This document shows positions 1 to 7,884 of a stretch of 64,000 nucleotides of DNA, piece by piece (within the stretch, counting starts at the first letter, position 1; each line of letters begins with the position of its first letter). Source of the stretch: a gamma proteobacterium HTCC2207 (GTDB lineage: Bacteria > Pseudomonadota > Gammaproteobacteria > Pseudomonadales > Porticoccaceae); the NCBI GenBank assembly GCA_000153445.1, contig CH672396.1:281668-345667 (forward strand), in the 5' to 3' direction. The position numbers and the translations under genes were made by a program. Below the pieces are notes generated by a model. The model was not told the origin of the DNA, did no database searches, and was given only the letters and a program-made list of their open reading frames with translations.

Positions 1-1
1 C

Positions 2-664
2 GCGGTGCGCATGTCAGCTCTGATGGGACTACAGAGTATTTTTGTCTATACCCACGACTCAATCGGTCTTGGTGAAGATGGCCCTACTCACCAGCCAGTT
101 GAGCAACTCAGCGCCCTTCGTTCCACACCTAACCTTCACACCTGGCGTCCCTGTGACACCGTGGAATCTGCGGTGTGCTGGAAAAGTGCCATAGTTCGCG
201 GCGACGGACCCAGCGCCCTGGTGTTTAGTCGCCAAGGTCTGGCTCCTATGCCTCGCAGCACACAGCAGGTTGCTGATATTGCGCGCGGCGGCTATATCCT
301 TCGTGATTGCGACGCGCCTCAGGCGATTGTGATTGCTACAGGATCAGAAGTTGAGCTGGCCATGGTTGCCGCTGAACAGCTAGCCGAGCAGGGCACTCAG
401 GTGCGTGTTGTCTCTATGCCCTGTGCTGAAATCTTCTCCGCTCAGGACGCCGATTATCGTGAAGCAGTGCTGCCCGCAGCGGTTAGAGCGCGTGTTGCAG
501 TGGAAGCCTTGCATGCAGATTACTGGTACAAGTTTGTCGGCCTTGACGGTCGCGTTGTCGGCATGACCAGTTTCGGTGAGTCTGCCCCCGGCGGCGAACT
601 GATGAAAGAGTTTGGTTTCACCGTCGAAAATGTGGTGAACAATATTGTAGAGGCTATTGGCTAG
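2..664 (+). CDS. tkt: Transketolase, C-terminal part (5' truncated by window edge)
   Basis: C-terminal third of transketolase, the thiamine-diphosphate enzyme that moves two-carbon ketol units in the pentose phosphate and Calvin-type pathways. About 220 of the usual ~660 residues are present. The reading frame is open from base 2, so the true start lies upstream. Visible family motifs are [19 protein letters not shown] (end of the pyrimidine-binding domain), [24 protein letters not shown] and TSFGESAP. They match the Escherichia TktA C-terminal domain closely. The stop codon TAG shares its G with the GTG start of the next gene, so the two are probably translationally coupled. Identification is secure; isoenzyme class is not determinable. 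Confidence 0.97.
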   Translation, partial: AVRMSALMGLQSIFVYTHDSIGLGEDGPTHQPVEQLSALRSTPNLHTWRPCDTVESAVCWKSAIVRGDGPSALVFSRQGLAPMPRSTQQVADIARGGYILRDCDAPQAIVIATGSEVELAMVAAEQLAEQGTQVRVVSMPCAEIFSAQDADYREAVLPAAVRARVAVEALHADYWYKFVGLDGRVVGMTSFGESAPGGELMKEFGFTVENVVNNIVEAIG

Positions 665-1686
665 TGTTACGCATAGCCATTAATGGCTATGGCCGTATCG
701 GCCGTTCGGTATTGCGTGCGCTCTATGAATCAGAGTCGCGCAATAGCGTACAAGTTGTCGCGATAAACGAACTCGCAGATAGCAAAACCATTGCCCACCT
801 GACGCGCTATGACTCCACTCACGGTCGCTTCCCAGGTACTGTCACTGCCACTGAAAATCTATTGACGGTGAATGGTAACGATATCGTTATTATCCACCAG
901 CCCAGTATAGACCAGCTGCCCTGGGCTGAGCTCAATGTCGATGTGGTGCTCGAATGTAGCGGTACTTTTTCCGATCGTGAAACCGCCGAGCAACACATTG
1001 CCAGTGGCGCCAAGCGCGTGTTGTTTTCTCAACCAGCGGAATCAACGGTCGATGCCACCATTGTCTACGGCATAAACCAGCACCTTCTTAGCGGCAAAGA
1101 AACCATTATCTCCAGTGCCTCCTGCTCCACTAACTGTGTGGTGCCAGTGATTAAAGTGCTGCATGATCAGTTTGGTGTCGAGGGGGGTGTGATAACAACC
1201 ATTCACTCGGCAATGAACGACCAGCCGGTAATCGACGCCTATCACAACACCGATTTACGCAAAACCCGCGCTGCTATGCAGTCGATTATTCCAGTCGACA
1301 CCGGGTTAGCCCTGGGCATAGATCGCTTGTTACCAGAACTTACTGGACGCTTTCAGGCGCAAGCTATGCGCGTGCCCACGGTCAATGTTTCGGCGATTGA
1401 CCTCTCTGTGATGCTCAACAGCAAAGTAGATACAGATAAAATTAATCGCGCCCTTGAACAGGCTTCCCTTGGTGCGCTCCATGGCGTACTCGGTTACACC
1501 GAAGAGCCTTTGGCCTCCTGTGATTTTAATCACGACCCGCGCAGCGGCATTGTAGATGCCAGCCAGACTCGCGTGAGTCAGGAGAAACTCGTCAAAGTGT
1601 TGATTTGGTTCGATAACGAATGGGGCTATGCCAACAGAATGATTGATACTCTGCTGCACTGGTGTTCAGCGGAGATAAACACCTGA
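664..1686 (+). CDS. epd: Erythrose-4-phosphate / glyceraldehyde-3-phosphate dehydrogenase
   Basis: NAD-dependent phosphorylating aldehyde dehydrogenase of 340 residues. It has an N-terminal Rossmann fold (NGYGRIGRS, residues 7-15), the catalytic SASCSTNC motif with Cys154, and His181 in TTIHSAM. Family-specific blocks INELAD, HGRF, NDQPVIDAYH, RKTRAA and FNHDPRSGIVD resemble Escherichia Epd more than GapA. The preferred substrate may thus be erythrose-4-phosphate (pyridoxal phosphate synthesis), although a GAPDH role in this tkt-epd-pgk-fba cluster is equally possible. The start is GTG, overlapping the tkt stop by one base; no alternative start fits the Rossmann fold. Confidence 0.9.
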   Translation: MLRIAINGYGRIGRSVLRALYESESRNSVQVVAINELADSKTIAHLTRYDSTHGRFPGTVTATENLLTVNGNDIVIIHQPSIDQLPWAELNVDVVLECSGTFSDRETAEQHIASGAKRVLFSQPAESTVDATIVYGINQHLLSGKETIISSASCSTNCVVPVIKVLHDQFGVEGGVITTIHSAMNDQPVIDAYHNTDLRKTRAAMQSIIPVDTGLALGIDRLLPELTGRFQAQAMRVPTVNVSAIDLSVMLNSKVDTDKINRALEQASLGALHGVLGYTEEPLASCDFNHDPRSGIVDASQTRVSQEKLVKVLIWFDNEWGYANRMIDTLLHWCSAEINT

Positions 1687-1720
1687 GACCCTGAATATAA
1701 TTTAATACCTAAGGACTGAT

Positions 1721-2884
1721 ATGACCGTCAAGTTAATGACCGAACTGGATCTAGCCAGCAAACGAGTACTGATTCGCGAAGACCTCAATGTACCTATCAA
1801 AGAGGGTCAGGTTACCAGCGATGCGCGCATCCAAGCCGCACTACCCACCATTCAACAAGCGATCCAAGCCGGCGCCAAAGTGATTCTGATGTCACACTTA
1901 GGTCGTCCTACTGAAGGTGAATATAACCCCGATTTTAGTATGGAGCCCGTGGCCAAGCACCTTAGCGGTTTGCTCGGCCAGCCGGTTAGGCTTGAACAGA
2001 GCTGGACTAACGGCATTGAGATGAATGATGGCGAGATCGTTATTCTTGAAAATGTGCGCTTTAATCCCGGCGAGAAAAAGAACGACGATACTCTGGCCAA
2101 AGCCTACGCCAAGCTCTGCGATATATTTGTTATGGACGCCTTTGGTACAGCTCACCGTGCTCAGGCCTCAACCCACGGTGTATCCAAATATGCGCCAGTC
2201 GCCTGCGCTGGACCATTGCTAGAAAATGAATTGAATGCGCTGGAAAAAGCTCTGGCAGCCCCGACACCACCGGTTGCTGCAATTGTTGGCGGCTCGAAGG
2301 TATCGACCAAATTGATGGTCCTCGAGACCCTTTCAGATAGAGTAGATCAGCTAATTGTTGGCGGCGGTATAGCCAATACATTTTTGGCTGCAGCTGGCAA
2401 GCCGGTTGGTAAATCTCTCTTTGAGCTAGACCTTATTCCCGCTGCTCAGGCGCTGATGAAAAAAGTCAATATTCCCCTGCCCACCGATGTGGTGGTTGGC
2501 AAAGCCTTCTCTGAAACCACCGAAGCGACAATTAAGTCGGTAGATGATGTTGAAGAAGACGATATGATTTTCGATATAGGCCCAGATTCCTCGGCTAAGC
2601 TTGCAGAGCTACTGCAGTTAATGGGAACCATTATTTGGAACGGCCCAGTGGGTGTATTTGAGTTTGACCAATTTGGCGAGGGTACTAAAACTCTGTCGTT
2701 AGCCATTGCTAAAAGCTCAGCATTTTCGATTGCTGGGGGTGGAGATACACTAGCTGCAGTGGATAAATATGATATTGCCGATCAAGTCTCCTATATTTCA
2801 ACTGGGGGTGGCGCATTTCTAGAATATGTCGAGGGCAAAGAACTACCGGCGGTAACTATTCTTCAGCAGCGCGCCAAAGACTAA
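1721..2884 (+). CDS. pgk: Phosphoglycerate kinase
   Basis: Cytosolic enzyme transferring the acyl phosphate of 1,3-bisphosphoglycerate to ADP. It has 387 residues, the normal bacterial length. Motifs seen: REDLNVPI near residue 20, the substrate loop [46 protein letters not shown] and the nucleotide-binding GGGDTLAAV and STGGGAFLE segments. The ATG is preceded by AAGGA at normal spacing and lies 34 bp after epd, consistent with one transcript. A 180-bp AT-rich gap separates it from fba. Confidence 0.98.
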   Translation: MTVKLMTELDLASKRVLIREDLNVPIKEGQVTSDARIQAALPTIQQAIQAGAKVILMSHLGRPTEGEYNPDFSMEPVAKHLSGLLGQPVRLEQSWTNGIEMNDGEIVILENVRFNPGEKKNDDTLAKAYAKLCDIFVMDAFGTAHRAQASTHGVSKYAPVACAGPLLENELNALEKALAAPTPPVAAIVGGSKVSTKLMVLETLSDRVDQLIVGGGIANTFLAAAGKPVGKSLFELDLIPAAQALMKKVNIPLPTDVVVGKAFSETTEATIKSVDDVEEDDMIFDIGPDSSAKLAELLQLMGTIIWNGPVGVFEFDQFGEGTKTLSLAIAKSSAFSIAGGGDTLAAVDKYDIADQVSYISTGGGAFLEYVEGKELPAVTILQQRAKD

Positions 2885-3064
2885 AGCGTATACTTCAGCG
2901 CATCGAAAAAAGCAGTAGCCACGAGAGCAATAGTGAAAATATTAGAGAGGATAATAAATAGATAAATAAAAAGAGCTTTTAAAAGAAAGCTATTAAAGAG
3001 ATCAAAAACAGCGCGATAAAGAATTTATAAAGTATTTATAAAGTATTTATAGAGGAACAGAACT

Positions 3065-4132
3065 ATGGCACTAATCTCGTTAAGACAGATGTTAGACCAC
3101 GCGGCCGAGCAGGGCTATGGCGTGCCCGCATTTAATGTAAACAACCTTGAACAGATGCGCGCGATTATGCTCGCCGCTGATCAAACTAACAGCCCAGTGA
3201 TTGTTCAGGCCTCTGCTGGCGCACGCAAATATGCTGGCGCACCGTTCCTGCGGCATTTGATTCTCGCCGCCATCGAAGAGTGGCCGCACATCCCAGTTTG
3301 TATGCACCAAGATCACGGCACCAGCCCGGCGATCTGTCAGCGCTCAATTCAGCAAGGCTTTAGTTCGGTAATGATGGACGGCTCCCTAGAAGACGATGGC
3401 AAGACGCCTTCCAGCTATGAATACAACGTTGACGTTACTCGACGTACCGTCGATATGGCTCATGCCTGCGGCGTTTCGGTAGAGGGCGAGCTGGGTTGCC
3501 TCGGTTCGCTGGAAACCGGTGAGGCGGGTGAGGAAGACGGCTCAGGGGCCGAGGGTAAGCTGACTCTCGAGCAGATGCTCACCGATCCAGAAGAAGCCGC
3601 CGACTTTGTTTCAAAAGCCGGCGTCGATGCTCTAGCCATTGCCTGTGGTACCTCACATGGTGCGTACAAATTTAGCCGTCCGCCCACAGGTGATATTCTC
3701 GCTATAGACCGAATCAAGGAAATCAATCGCCGTATCCCCGGAACTCATCTGGTGATGCACGGTTCATCCTCGGTACCTCAAGAATGGCTGCAAGTTATCA
3801 ATCAGTACGGCGGAGAAATTCCTGAAACCTATGGTGTTCCCGTTGAACAGATCTGTGAAGGCATTAAACACGGTGTGCGCAAAATTAATATAGATACCGA
3901 TCTGCGCCTTGCCTCCACCGGAGCTGTGCGTCGCTTCTTGGCAGAAAATCCATCGGCGTTTGATCCCCGCGCCTTCCTGAAAGAAACCACTACCGCAATG
4001 AAAGATATTGCCGTGGCACGCTATGAAGCCTTTGGTACTGCCGGCAATGCCTCTAAGATCAAGGTGTTGAGCTTGGATGCTATGACTGAGCGTTATCAGA
4101 GCGGCGAGTTAAACGCCCAAATTAATGGGTAG
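3065..4132 (+). CDS. fba: Fructose-bisphosphate aldolase, class II
   Basis: Zinc-dependent aldolase of 355 residues interconverting fructose-1,6-bisphosphate and the two triose phosphates. Class II features are CMHQDHGTS (metal and catalytic region), [43 protein letters not shown] and INIDTDLR. The length and the insertion rich in Gly and Glu after the GSLETG motif fit the longer CbbA/FbaA-like type of pseudomonads and autotrophs. A GAGGAACAG ribosome site precedes the ATG. The gene closes the sugar-phosphate cluster and is followed by a clear intrinsic terminator. Confidence 0.97.
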   Translation: MALISLRQMLDHAAEQGYGVPAFNVNNLEQMRAIMLAADQTNSPVIVQASAGARKYAGAPFLRHLILAAIEEWPHIPVCMHQDHGTSPAICQRSIQQGFSSVMMDGSLEDDGKTPSSYEYNVDVTRRTVDMAHACGVSVEGELGCLGSLETGEAGEEDGSGAEGKLTLEQMLTDPEEAADFVSKAGVDALAIACGTSHGAYKFSRPPTGDILAIDRIKEINRRIPGTHLVMHGSSSVPQEWLQVINQYGGEIPETYGVPVEQICEGIKHGVRKINIDTDLRLASTGAVRRFLAENPSAFDPRAFLKETTTAMKDIAVARYEAFGTAGNASKIKVLSLDAMTERYQSGELNAQING

Positions 4133-4160
4133 GTATTAGAGCAACTTGGTAAATCAAAAA

Positions 4161-4182
4161 GAGCGCTTCGGCGCTCTTTTTT
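4161..4182 (+). terminator. Intrinsic terminator after fba
   Basis: A six-bp GC-rich stem GAGCGC/GCGCTC with a TTCG tetraloop is followed directly by six T residues. This is a textbook rho-independent terminator 28 bp past the fba stop codon, closing the tkt-epd-pgk-fba unit. Confidence 0.93.
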
Positions 4183-4353
4183 GTCTCTCGACAAAACAGC
4201 TGGGCGTTTGCCACGACTAGGTTATCAGGCTTTAGTTGGTTGTTATCTTGGGGATAGTTATTCAGGTTCATCTATCGGTATAATCCCTTCCAAAGCTGCA
4301 TTGCAGCCTATCTGTTTTTATCCAAGTGTCTTCTTTTATCCATAGGGTTTGTT

Positions 4354-4668
4354 ATGTCAGAATTTGCCAATGTAAGCGTCAATCTAGAAGCCAATGTTTA
4401 TTTCGACGGTCAGGTGACCAGCCGGGCCATAGTGCTTGCCGACGGTACTCAGAAAACCCTCGGAGTGATGTTACCCGGTGAATATGAATTTGGTACCGAG
4501 GTCCGCGAGTTGATGGAAATTACCTCGGGTCAGTTGGATGTTCTGTTGCCGGGCGCGACAGAATGGCAGGCTTATACTGGCGGCAGCGCATTTGATGTCC
4601 CCGCCGCAGCGACGTTTTCGGTTCGAGTGCAGCAGATTACTAACTATGTCTGTTCATACTTTGCCTAG
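4354..4668 (+). CDS. ppnP: Pyrimidine/purine nucleoside phosphorylase PpnP
   Basis: Small single-domain cupin of 104 residues (former DUF1255/YaiE family) that phosphorolyses several nucleosides to free base and ribose-1-phosphate. Matching features are EANVYFDGQVTSRAI at the N-terminus, LGVMLPGEYEFGT, EITSGQLDVLLPG, WQAYTGGSAFDVP and the C-terminal NYVCSYF. The length is about ten residues over Escherichia PpnP because of a longer N-terminus. The start ATG has only a weak purine stretch upstream. It stands alone between a terminator and the VF530 gene. Confidence 0.93.
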   Translation: MSEFANVSVNLEANVYFDGQVTSRAIVLADGTQKTLGVMLPGEYEFGTEVRELMEITSGQLDVLLPGATEWQAYTGGSAFDVPAAATFSVRVQQITNYVCSYFA

Positions 4669-4716
4669 GGTTAAAACCTTATTACTGTGCGGCTTATTAC
4701 TGAGTAGCCTATTACT

Positions 4717-5064
4717 GTGACAAAAGATTCTCGCACCAACCAGCAACCGAATAATCCACTGCACGGGCTTACGCTCGAGGCAGTGGTGACTCAGCTAGTT
4801 GATAGCTATGGTTTTCCGTATCTGGCGGAGAGAGTCAAAATCAACTGTTTCAAAAGTGACCCTTCGATAAAATCTAGCCTCAAGTTTTTGCGCAGAACCC
4901 TCTGGGCCCGCGAGCAGGTTGAGAAGCTCTATGTCGCCAAATTTGCCAAGGTCCAATCCAAGCAGCTTAAGGCTAAACCTGAATCTAAAACTAAAACTAA
5001 GACTGAGCCCAAGTCGCCCAGTGCGCCTAACCCTTGGGCCTCTGGCGCATACAAAAAATCCTAG
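4717..5064 (+). CDS. VF530 family (DUF2132) small DNA-binding-like protein
   Basis: Protein of 115 residues whose first ~70 residues match the VF530 family: [20 protein letters not shown], then [20 protein letters not shown] and [10 protein letters not shown]. That family adopts a helical fold with suspected DNA binding; its role is unknown. The remaining ~35 residues are a Lys/Pro/Ser-rich, probably disordered basic tail. The start is GTG, located in the last of three 15-bp-spaced TATTACTG repeats; no strong ribosome site is visible. It begins 48 bp after ppnP on the same strand. Confidence 0.82.
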   Translation: MTKDSRTNQQPNNPLHGLTLEAVVTQLVDSYGFPYLAERVKINCFKSDPSIKSSLKFLRRTLWAREQVEKLYVAKFAKVQSKQLKAKPESKTKTKTEPKSPSAPNPWASGAYKKS

Positions 5065-5376
5065 ATCCTTTCCTCCGCAAGTAATCGGCTAACCAGTCTC
5101 AGTTATATAACACCGTTTCTTCAATCCCTAACTGATTGGTTTGTGTCAGTGTGCGGAAAGAATAAGGAGAACGCTTTTAATAGGACTGTCTCAGTATTCC
5201 GCAATTTATTTGCCCCAAGATAAAATTTTTTAACCGGGGAAAACGAAACCTGGTCAAGGTTTTTTCAAAATTACTCAATTTAAAAAACGCTACATCATAT
5301 TTCTATTATAGTTAAGCCACTCTAATTACGACTAACGGGAATACCGAGGACTATCCCAAACAAGGAGCACAAAAAA
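5065..5376. other. AT-rich gap without a recognisable gene
   Basis: This 312-bp gap holds no convincing coding frame. It is markedly AT-rich from about 5215 onward, matching the AT-rich gene that follows. It ends in a strong AAGGAG ribosome site at 5362-5367 for that gene. A TATTATAG stretch near 5304-5311 could be a -10 element, but I see no paired -35, so no promoter is claimed. Confidence 0.6.
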
Positions 5377-6237
5377 ATGGATTTAATAAATTCCCAAAAT
5401 ATCAATAATCGGATCAAAAAAAGAACTGTTGCAATCGCCGTTATAATGCACCTTTATCTAGCAATTTTTACATTTGGTTTGTCCTTACTTCTGTTGGCTA
5501 TAGCGGGTTTTGTCACGTCAATGCTCTTAGAAAAAGATATCAATGAAGCAAAATCCACCGCCAATAGTTTCAATAAAAAGTTCCCATTTCGCCATTTTGG
5601 TCATGTATTTGGTAGCTTTCAACATATCTTTAATCACGCCTATAGCATCGAAAAAGATATAAGCAGTGCCATCGAAGGCGCAATAAAAACTAAAACCCCT
5701 ATAACCTCCGTGAACACCCTATCGGTTATTGACACAGATCCTGATCTAAAGAATTGTGAGCAGAGACGTTTTATCAAGGCGGAGTCTGCCCCAACCTCCA
5801 GAGGCACGGGAATAACGCTGATTCTCAATCAATCCAGCTATGGCTCGATGCGCAGTATCCAGTGGCGTGTCCTAGCTGGCGGCTACCTGGATAGAAATGC
5901 CAAATTCAATCTGATTGCCTACTCGCTATTTACTATTTTATTTTGGATTCGTCCCTACTTTAAGCGCGAAACTGATCTTATCAGTCGCGTTAGGACAATT
6001 TATTCTAGTGCCTACAATGATATGGATGTAGCGACTCAGGTGCGCTGCCTCCATGAGGTAGTGTTTGATGAAATGATCACGGAGCTAGATAAAAATGGCA
6101 TAGATACTAGCGAATTAAAAGTTCAAAAAATGCAGGTAATGAATATTAATATCTCAGGTAGAAAAGTAAATATGGGTAATGTAGTCAAGGGAGCCATGAA
6201 CAAAATTAGTGGTGTCGCTAAGGGAGCAAAGGTATGA
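5377..6237 (+). CDS. Unrecognised membrane protein, first gene of an overlapping pair
   Basis: I do not recognise a family for this 286-residue protein. Residues 17-50 are a long hydrophobic stretch (one or two membrane passes) after a basic N-terminus. The middle (about 55-175) is polar and probably cytosolic or periplasmic. Residues 177-195 form another membrane segment followed by Arg/Lys. The last ~90 residues are soluble and end in ISGRKVNMGNVVKG (259-272). A nearly identical pattern occurs near the N-terminus of the next protein. The ATG has an AAGGAG site nine bases upstream. The gene is AT-rich compared with its neighbours, which suggests recent acquisition. It overlaps the next gene by four bases (ATGA). 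Confidence 0.8.
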   Translation: MDLINSQNINNRIKKRTVAIAVIMHLYLAIFTFGLSLLLLAIAGFVTSMLLEKDINEAKSTANSFNKKFPFRHFGHVFGSFQHIFNHAYSIEKDISSAIEGAIKTKTPITSVNTLSVIDTDPDLKNCEQRRFIKAESAPTSRGTGITLILNQSSYGSMRSIQWRVLAGGYLDRNAKFNLIAYSLFTILFWIRPYFKRETDLISRVRTIYSSAYNDMDVATQVRCLHEVVFDEMITELDKNGIDTSELKVQKMQVMNINISGRKVNMGNVVKGAMNKISGVAKGAKV

Positions 6238-6566
6238 GTAATTCGGATCTAAAAGTTACCGTCTCTGGCGGGCATGCCAATATTGGTAACATTAATCAGG
6301 GCGATCATGGGCATCTAGAAACAACTCAGTCGACGATTTTTCAGGCTGCAGATTTAGACACGTTTGAGCAATCGATTAGCAATATTGCAGCCCATAACAA
6401 TATTGATTTCGCCGAGTACCAAGCGTTGCAATCTCAGGTTGCAGAACTCATTAAGCACCCAGAGAAACCAGGGTTTTTCGGCGCTGTTGAAACGCTTTGT
6501 GAGAAATATAAATGGGCATTGAAACCCCTGTCAGTTTTATTTGCTATGTTTATTAAAAATAACTAA
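6234..6566 (+). CDS. Unrecognised small protein, second gene of the overlapping pair
   Basis: A 110-residue protein of no family I can name. Residues 10-23 (VSGGHANIGNINQG) echo the C-terminal motif of the upstream membrane protein, suggesting a common fold element or mutual recognition. Residues 35-75 look like amphipathic helices (DLDTFEQSISNIAAH, then EYQALQSQVAELIKH). The C-terminus (about 82-108) is hydrophobic and aromatic with basic residues and might touch the membrane. Its ATG overlaps the upstream stop as ATGA, so translation is very likely coupled. It has no signal peptide. Confidence 0.78.
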   Translation: MSNSDLKVTVSGGHANIGNINQGDHGHLETTQSTIFQAADLDTFEQSISNIAAHNNIDFAEYQALQSQVAELIKHPEKPGFFGAVETLCEKYKWALKPLSVLFAMFIKNN

Positions 6567-6580
6567 TCCGGAGACCCCAT

Positions 6581-6997
6581 ATGCCGCAGCGTGCGGAGAC
6601 AGATGATGAGATTGAAGCTTGTTTTGACGTAATGGCCGAACTGAGGCCGAATTTAGATCAAGACGCGTTTTTGTCTAAGGTGCGGTGTATGGAGTCTGAA
6701 GGTTTTCATCTAATTTATATCGCTGCAGGGAATAAAGTTGTCGCTGCAGCGGGCTATCGTATTTATAGCAATCTCTGGATGGGCAAACACCTCTATGTTG
6801 ATGATCTAGTGACTGCCGATGCAAATAGATCTTCAGGCTATGGTCAGCGCATGATTGAGTGGTTGCGCGATGAAGCAAAGGCCAAGGGATGTAAGCTTTT
6901 CCACCTGGATTCAGGCACCCATCGCGGCAGAGCGCATAAGTTTTACTTTGAGCAAGGTTTTACCATCGGCAGTTATCACTTTAGCGAGGAGCTGTAA
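6581..6997 (+). CDS. GNAT family N-acetyltransferase
   Basis: A 138-residue single-domain acetyltransferase. Motif A is visible as LYVDDLVTADANRSSGYGQRM, with the RSSGYG acetyl-CoA pyrophosphate loop near residues 83-88. Motif B appears as HLDSGTHRGRAHKFYFEQGF, where Tyr is the usual general-acid position. The N-terminal helices (EIEACFDVMAEL) fit the typical GNAT start. The substrate is unknown; the short form resembles small-molecule acetyltransferases. GGAG lies seven bases before the ATG, 14 bp after the preceding gene, so it may be co-transcribed with the unrecognised pair. Confidence 0.88.
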   Translation: MPQRAETDDEIEACFDVMAELRPNLDQDAFLSKVRCMESEGFHLIYIAAGNKVVAAAGYRIYSNLWMGKHLYVDDLVTADANRSSGYGQRMIEWLRDEAKAKGCKLFHLDSGTHRGRAHKFYFEQGFTIGSYHFSEEL

Positions 6998-6999
6998 TA

Positions 7000-7182
7000 G
7001 TGCCCGCAGCCTATGTATTGGTCATGGTGAATATTATTTCAATTTTCGTCTGTTATACGATCGCAAAAGACCGTGGCGGTAATAGGCGTTTTTGGGGATG
7101 GATGGGAGTATTTTTTGGCCCACTTGCTATCCCTTTTGTGTGTTTTTGCAAAGTAAAAACTGAAACTGAAAGCTGGAAGTGA
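7000..7182 (+). CDS. Small membrane protein (60 residues)
   Basis: Short hydrophobic protein with two probable membrane segments. Residues 4-20 (AYVLVMVNIISIFVCYT) form the first. The second covers residues 31-50 around GWMGVFFGPLAIPFVCF, separated by a basic turn KDRGGNRRFW. The turn-Trp-Gly-GP pattern is typical of many uncharacterised small bacterial membrane proteins; no function can be given. The GTG start is preceded by GAGGAG eight bases upstream and sits 2 bp after the acetyltransferase stop. The reductase gene starts 3 bp downstream, so the three are tightly packed and likely one transcript. Confidence 0.68.
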   Translation: MPAAYVLVMVNIISIFVCYTIAKDRGGNRRFWGWMGVFFGPLAIPFVCFCKVKTETESWK

Positions 7183-7185
7183 AAT

Positions 7186-7746
7186 ATGAAATGTTCCGTC
7201 TATATAGCAACCAGTGCCGATGGTTATATTGCAAAGCCGGACGGCGCAATTGACTGGCTTCATACTACGGGTAATTTAGAGGCTGATCTGGGCTCTGAAG
7301 ATATGGGATGGCACTCTTTTATTGAGTCGGTAGATTGCATGATCATGGGGCGCAAGTCTATGGACTCAATAGGGAGTATGAATCTAACGCCTGAGCAATG
7401 GCCTTACGGTGATATGAACATTATCGTTTTGAGCCGCACAGTGAAGATACCGCCAACAAGCTTCCACAGTGAAACTGAAATGTACTCTGGCGATATTGCA
7501 GAATTAGTTAAGGATTTAGACGCTAGGGGCTATAAACACGCCTATATTGATGGCGGCGAAACTATTACATCATTTATTGAGCTTGGGCTGATCAATGAGA
7601 TGACCATTACACAGGTCCCTGTGCTTTTAGGCGACGGGGTTCCGCTTTTTGGTAACCTTAATCGTCATGTGAGTTTAGAAAAGCCTGAAGTCTTAGCGTT
7701 CCCAAACGATTTTATTCAGGTGAAATACACTGTTAGTCCGCTGTAG
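7186..7746 (+). CDS. RibD C-terminal / dihydrofolate-reductase-like protein
   Basis: A 186-residue member of the RibD_C (YyaP/YwjB-like) reductase family, an NADPH-binding fold related to dihydrofolate reductase. Seen are the N-terminal SVYIATSADGYIAKPDG strand-loop, CMIMGRKSMDSI (cofactor pocket), and the diagnostic YIDGGETITSFIELGLINE followed by VPVLLGDGVPLF. The physiological substrate of these stand-alone proteins is unknown. It is distinct from the true FolA encoded near 52.8-53.3 kb. GGAAG precedes the ATG, 3 bp after the small membrane protein. Confidence 0.9.
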   Translation: MKCSVYIATSADGYIAKPDGAIDWLHTTGNLEADLGSEDMGWHSFIESVDCMIMGRKSMDSIGSMNLTPEQWPYGDMNIIVLSRTVKIPPTSFHSETEMYSGDIAELVKDLDARGYKHAYIDGGETITSFIELGLINEMTITQVPVLLGDGVPLFGNLNRHVSLEKPEVLAFPNDFIQVKYTVSPL

Positions 7747-7754
7747 CAATAGTA

Positions 7755-7881
7755 GGGGCTTACAGAGGAAACTGACGCTTAAACACCTAGCTCACAGTGG
7801 TTAGATGGTTGCCGCCAATCATGTTAAATAAGCCCCAAAAACAAAAAAGCCTATGCATGTCTCTCCGCGCAGTGAGCTAGG
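7755..7881. repeat. Two interleaved inverted repeats between convergent genes
   Basis: The 138-bp gap between the convergent reductase and cobA genes holds two perfect inverted repeats whose arms alternate. GGGGCTTA (7755-7762) pairs with TAAGCCCC (7829-7836), and CCTAGCTCAC (7786-7795) pairs with GTGAGCTAGG (7872-7881). Because they interleave, both cannot form as nested hairpins; together they would make a pseudoknot, or they are alternatives. No strong T-run follows either, so a simple terminator is not evident. Confidence 0.55.
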
Positions 7882-7884
7882 GAG

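Noticed and set aside
4538-4720. Plus-strand frame overlapping ppnP and ending in a Leu-rich stretch.
   Set aside because: Its Leu repeats simply translate the 15-bp TATTACTG periodicity, and most of it overlaps ppnP out of frame.
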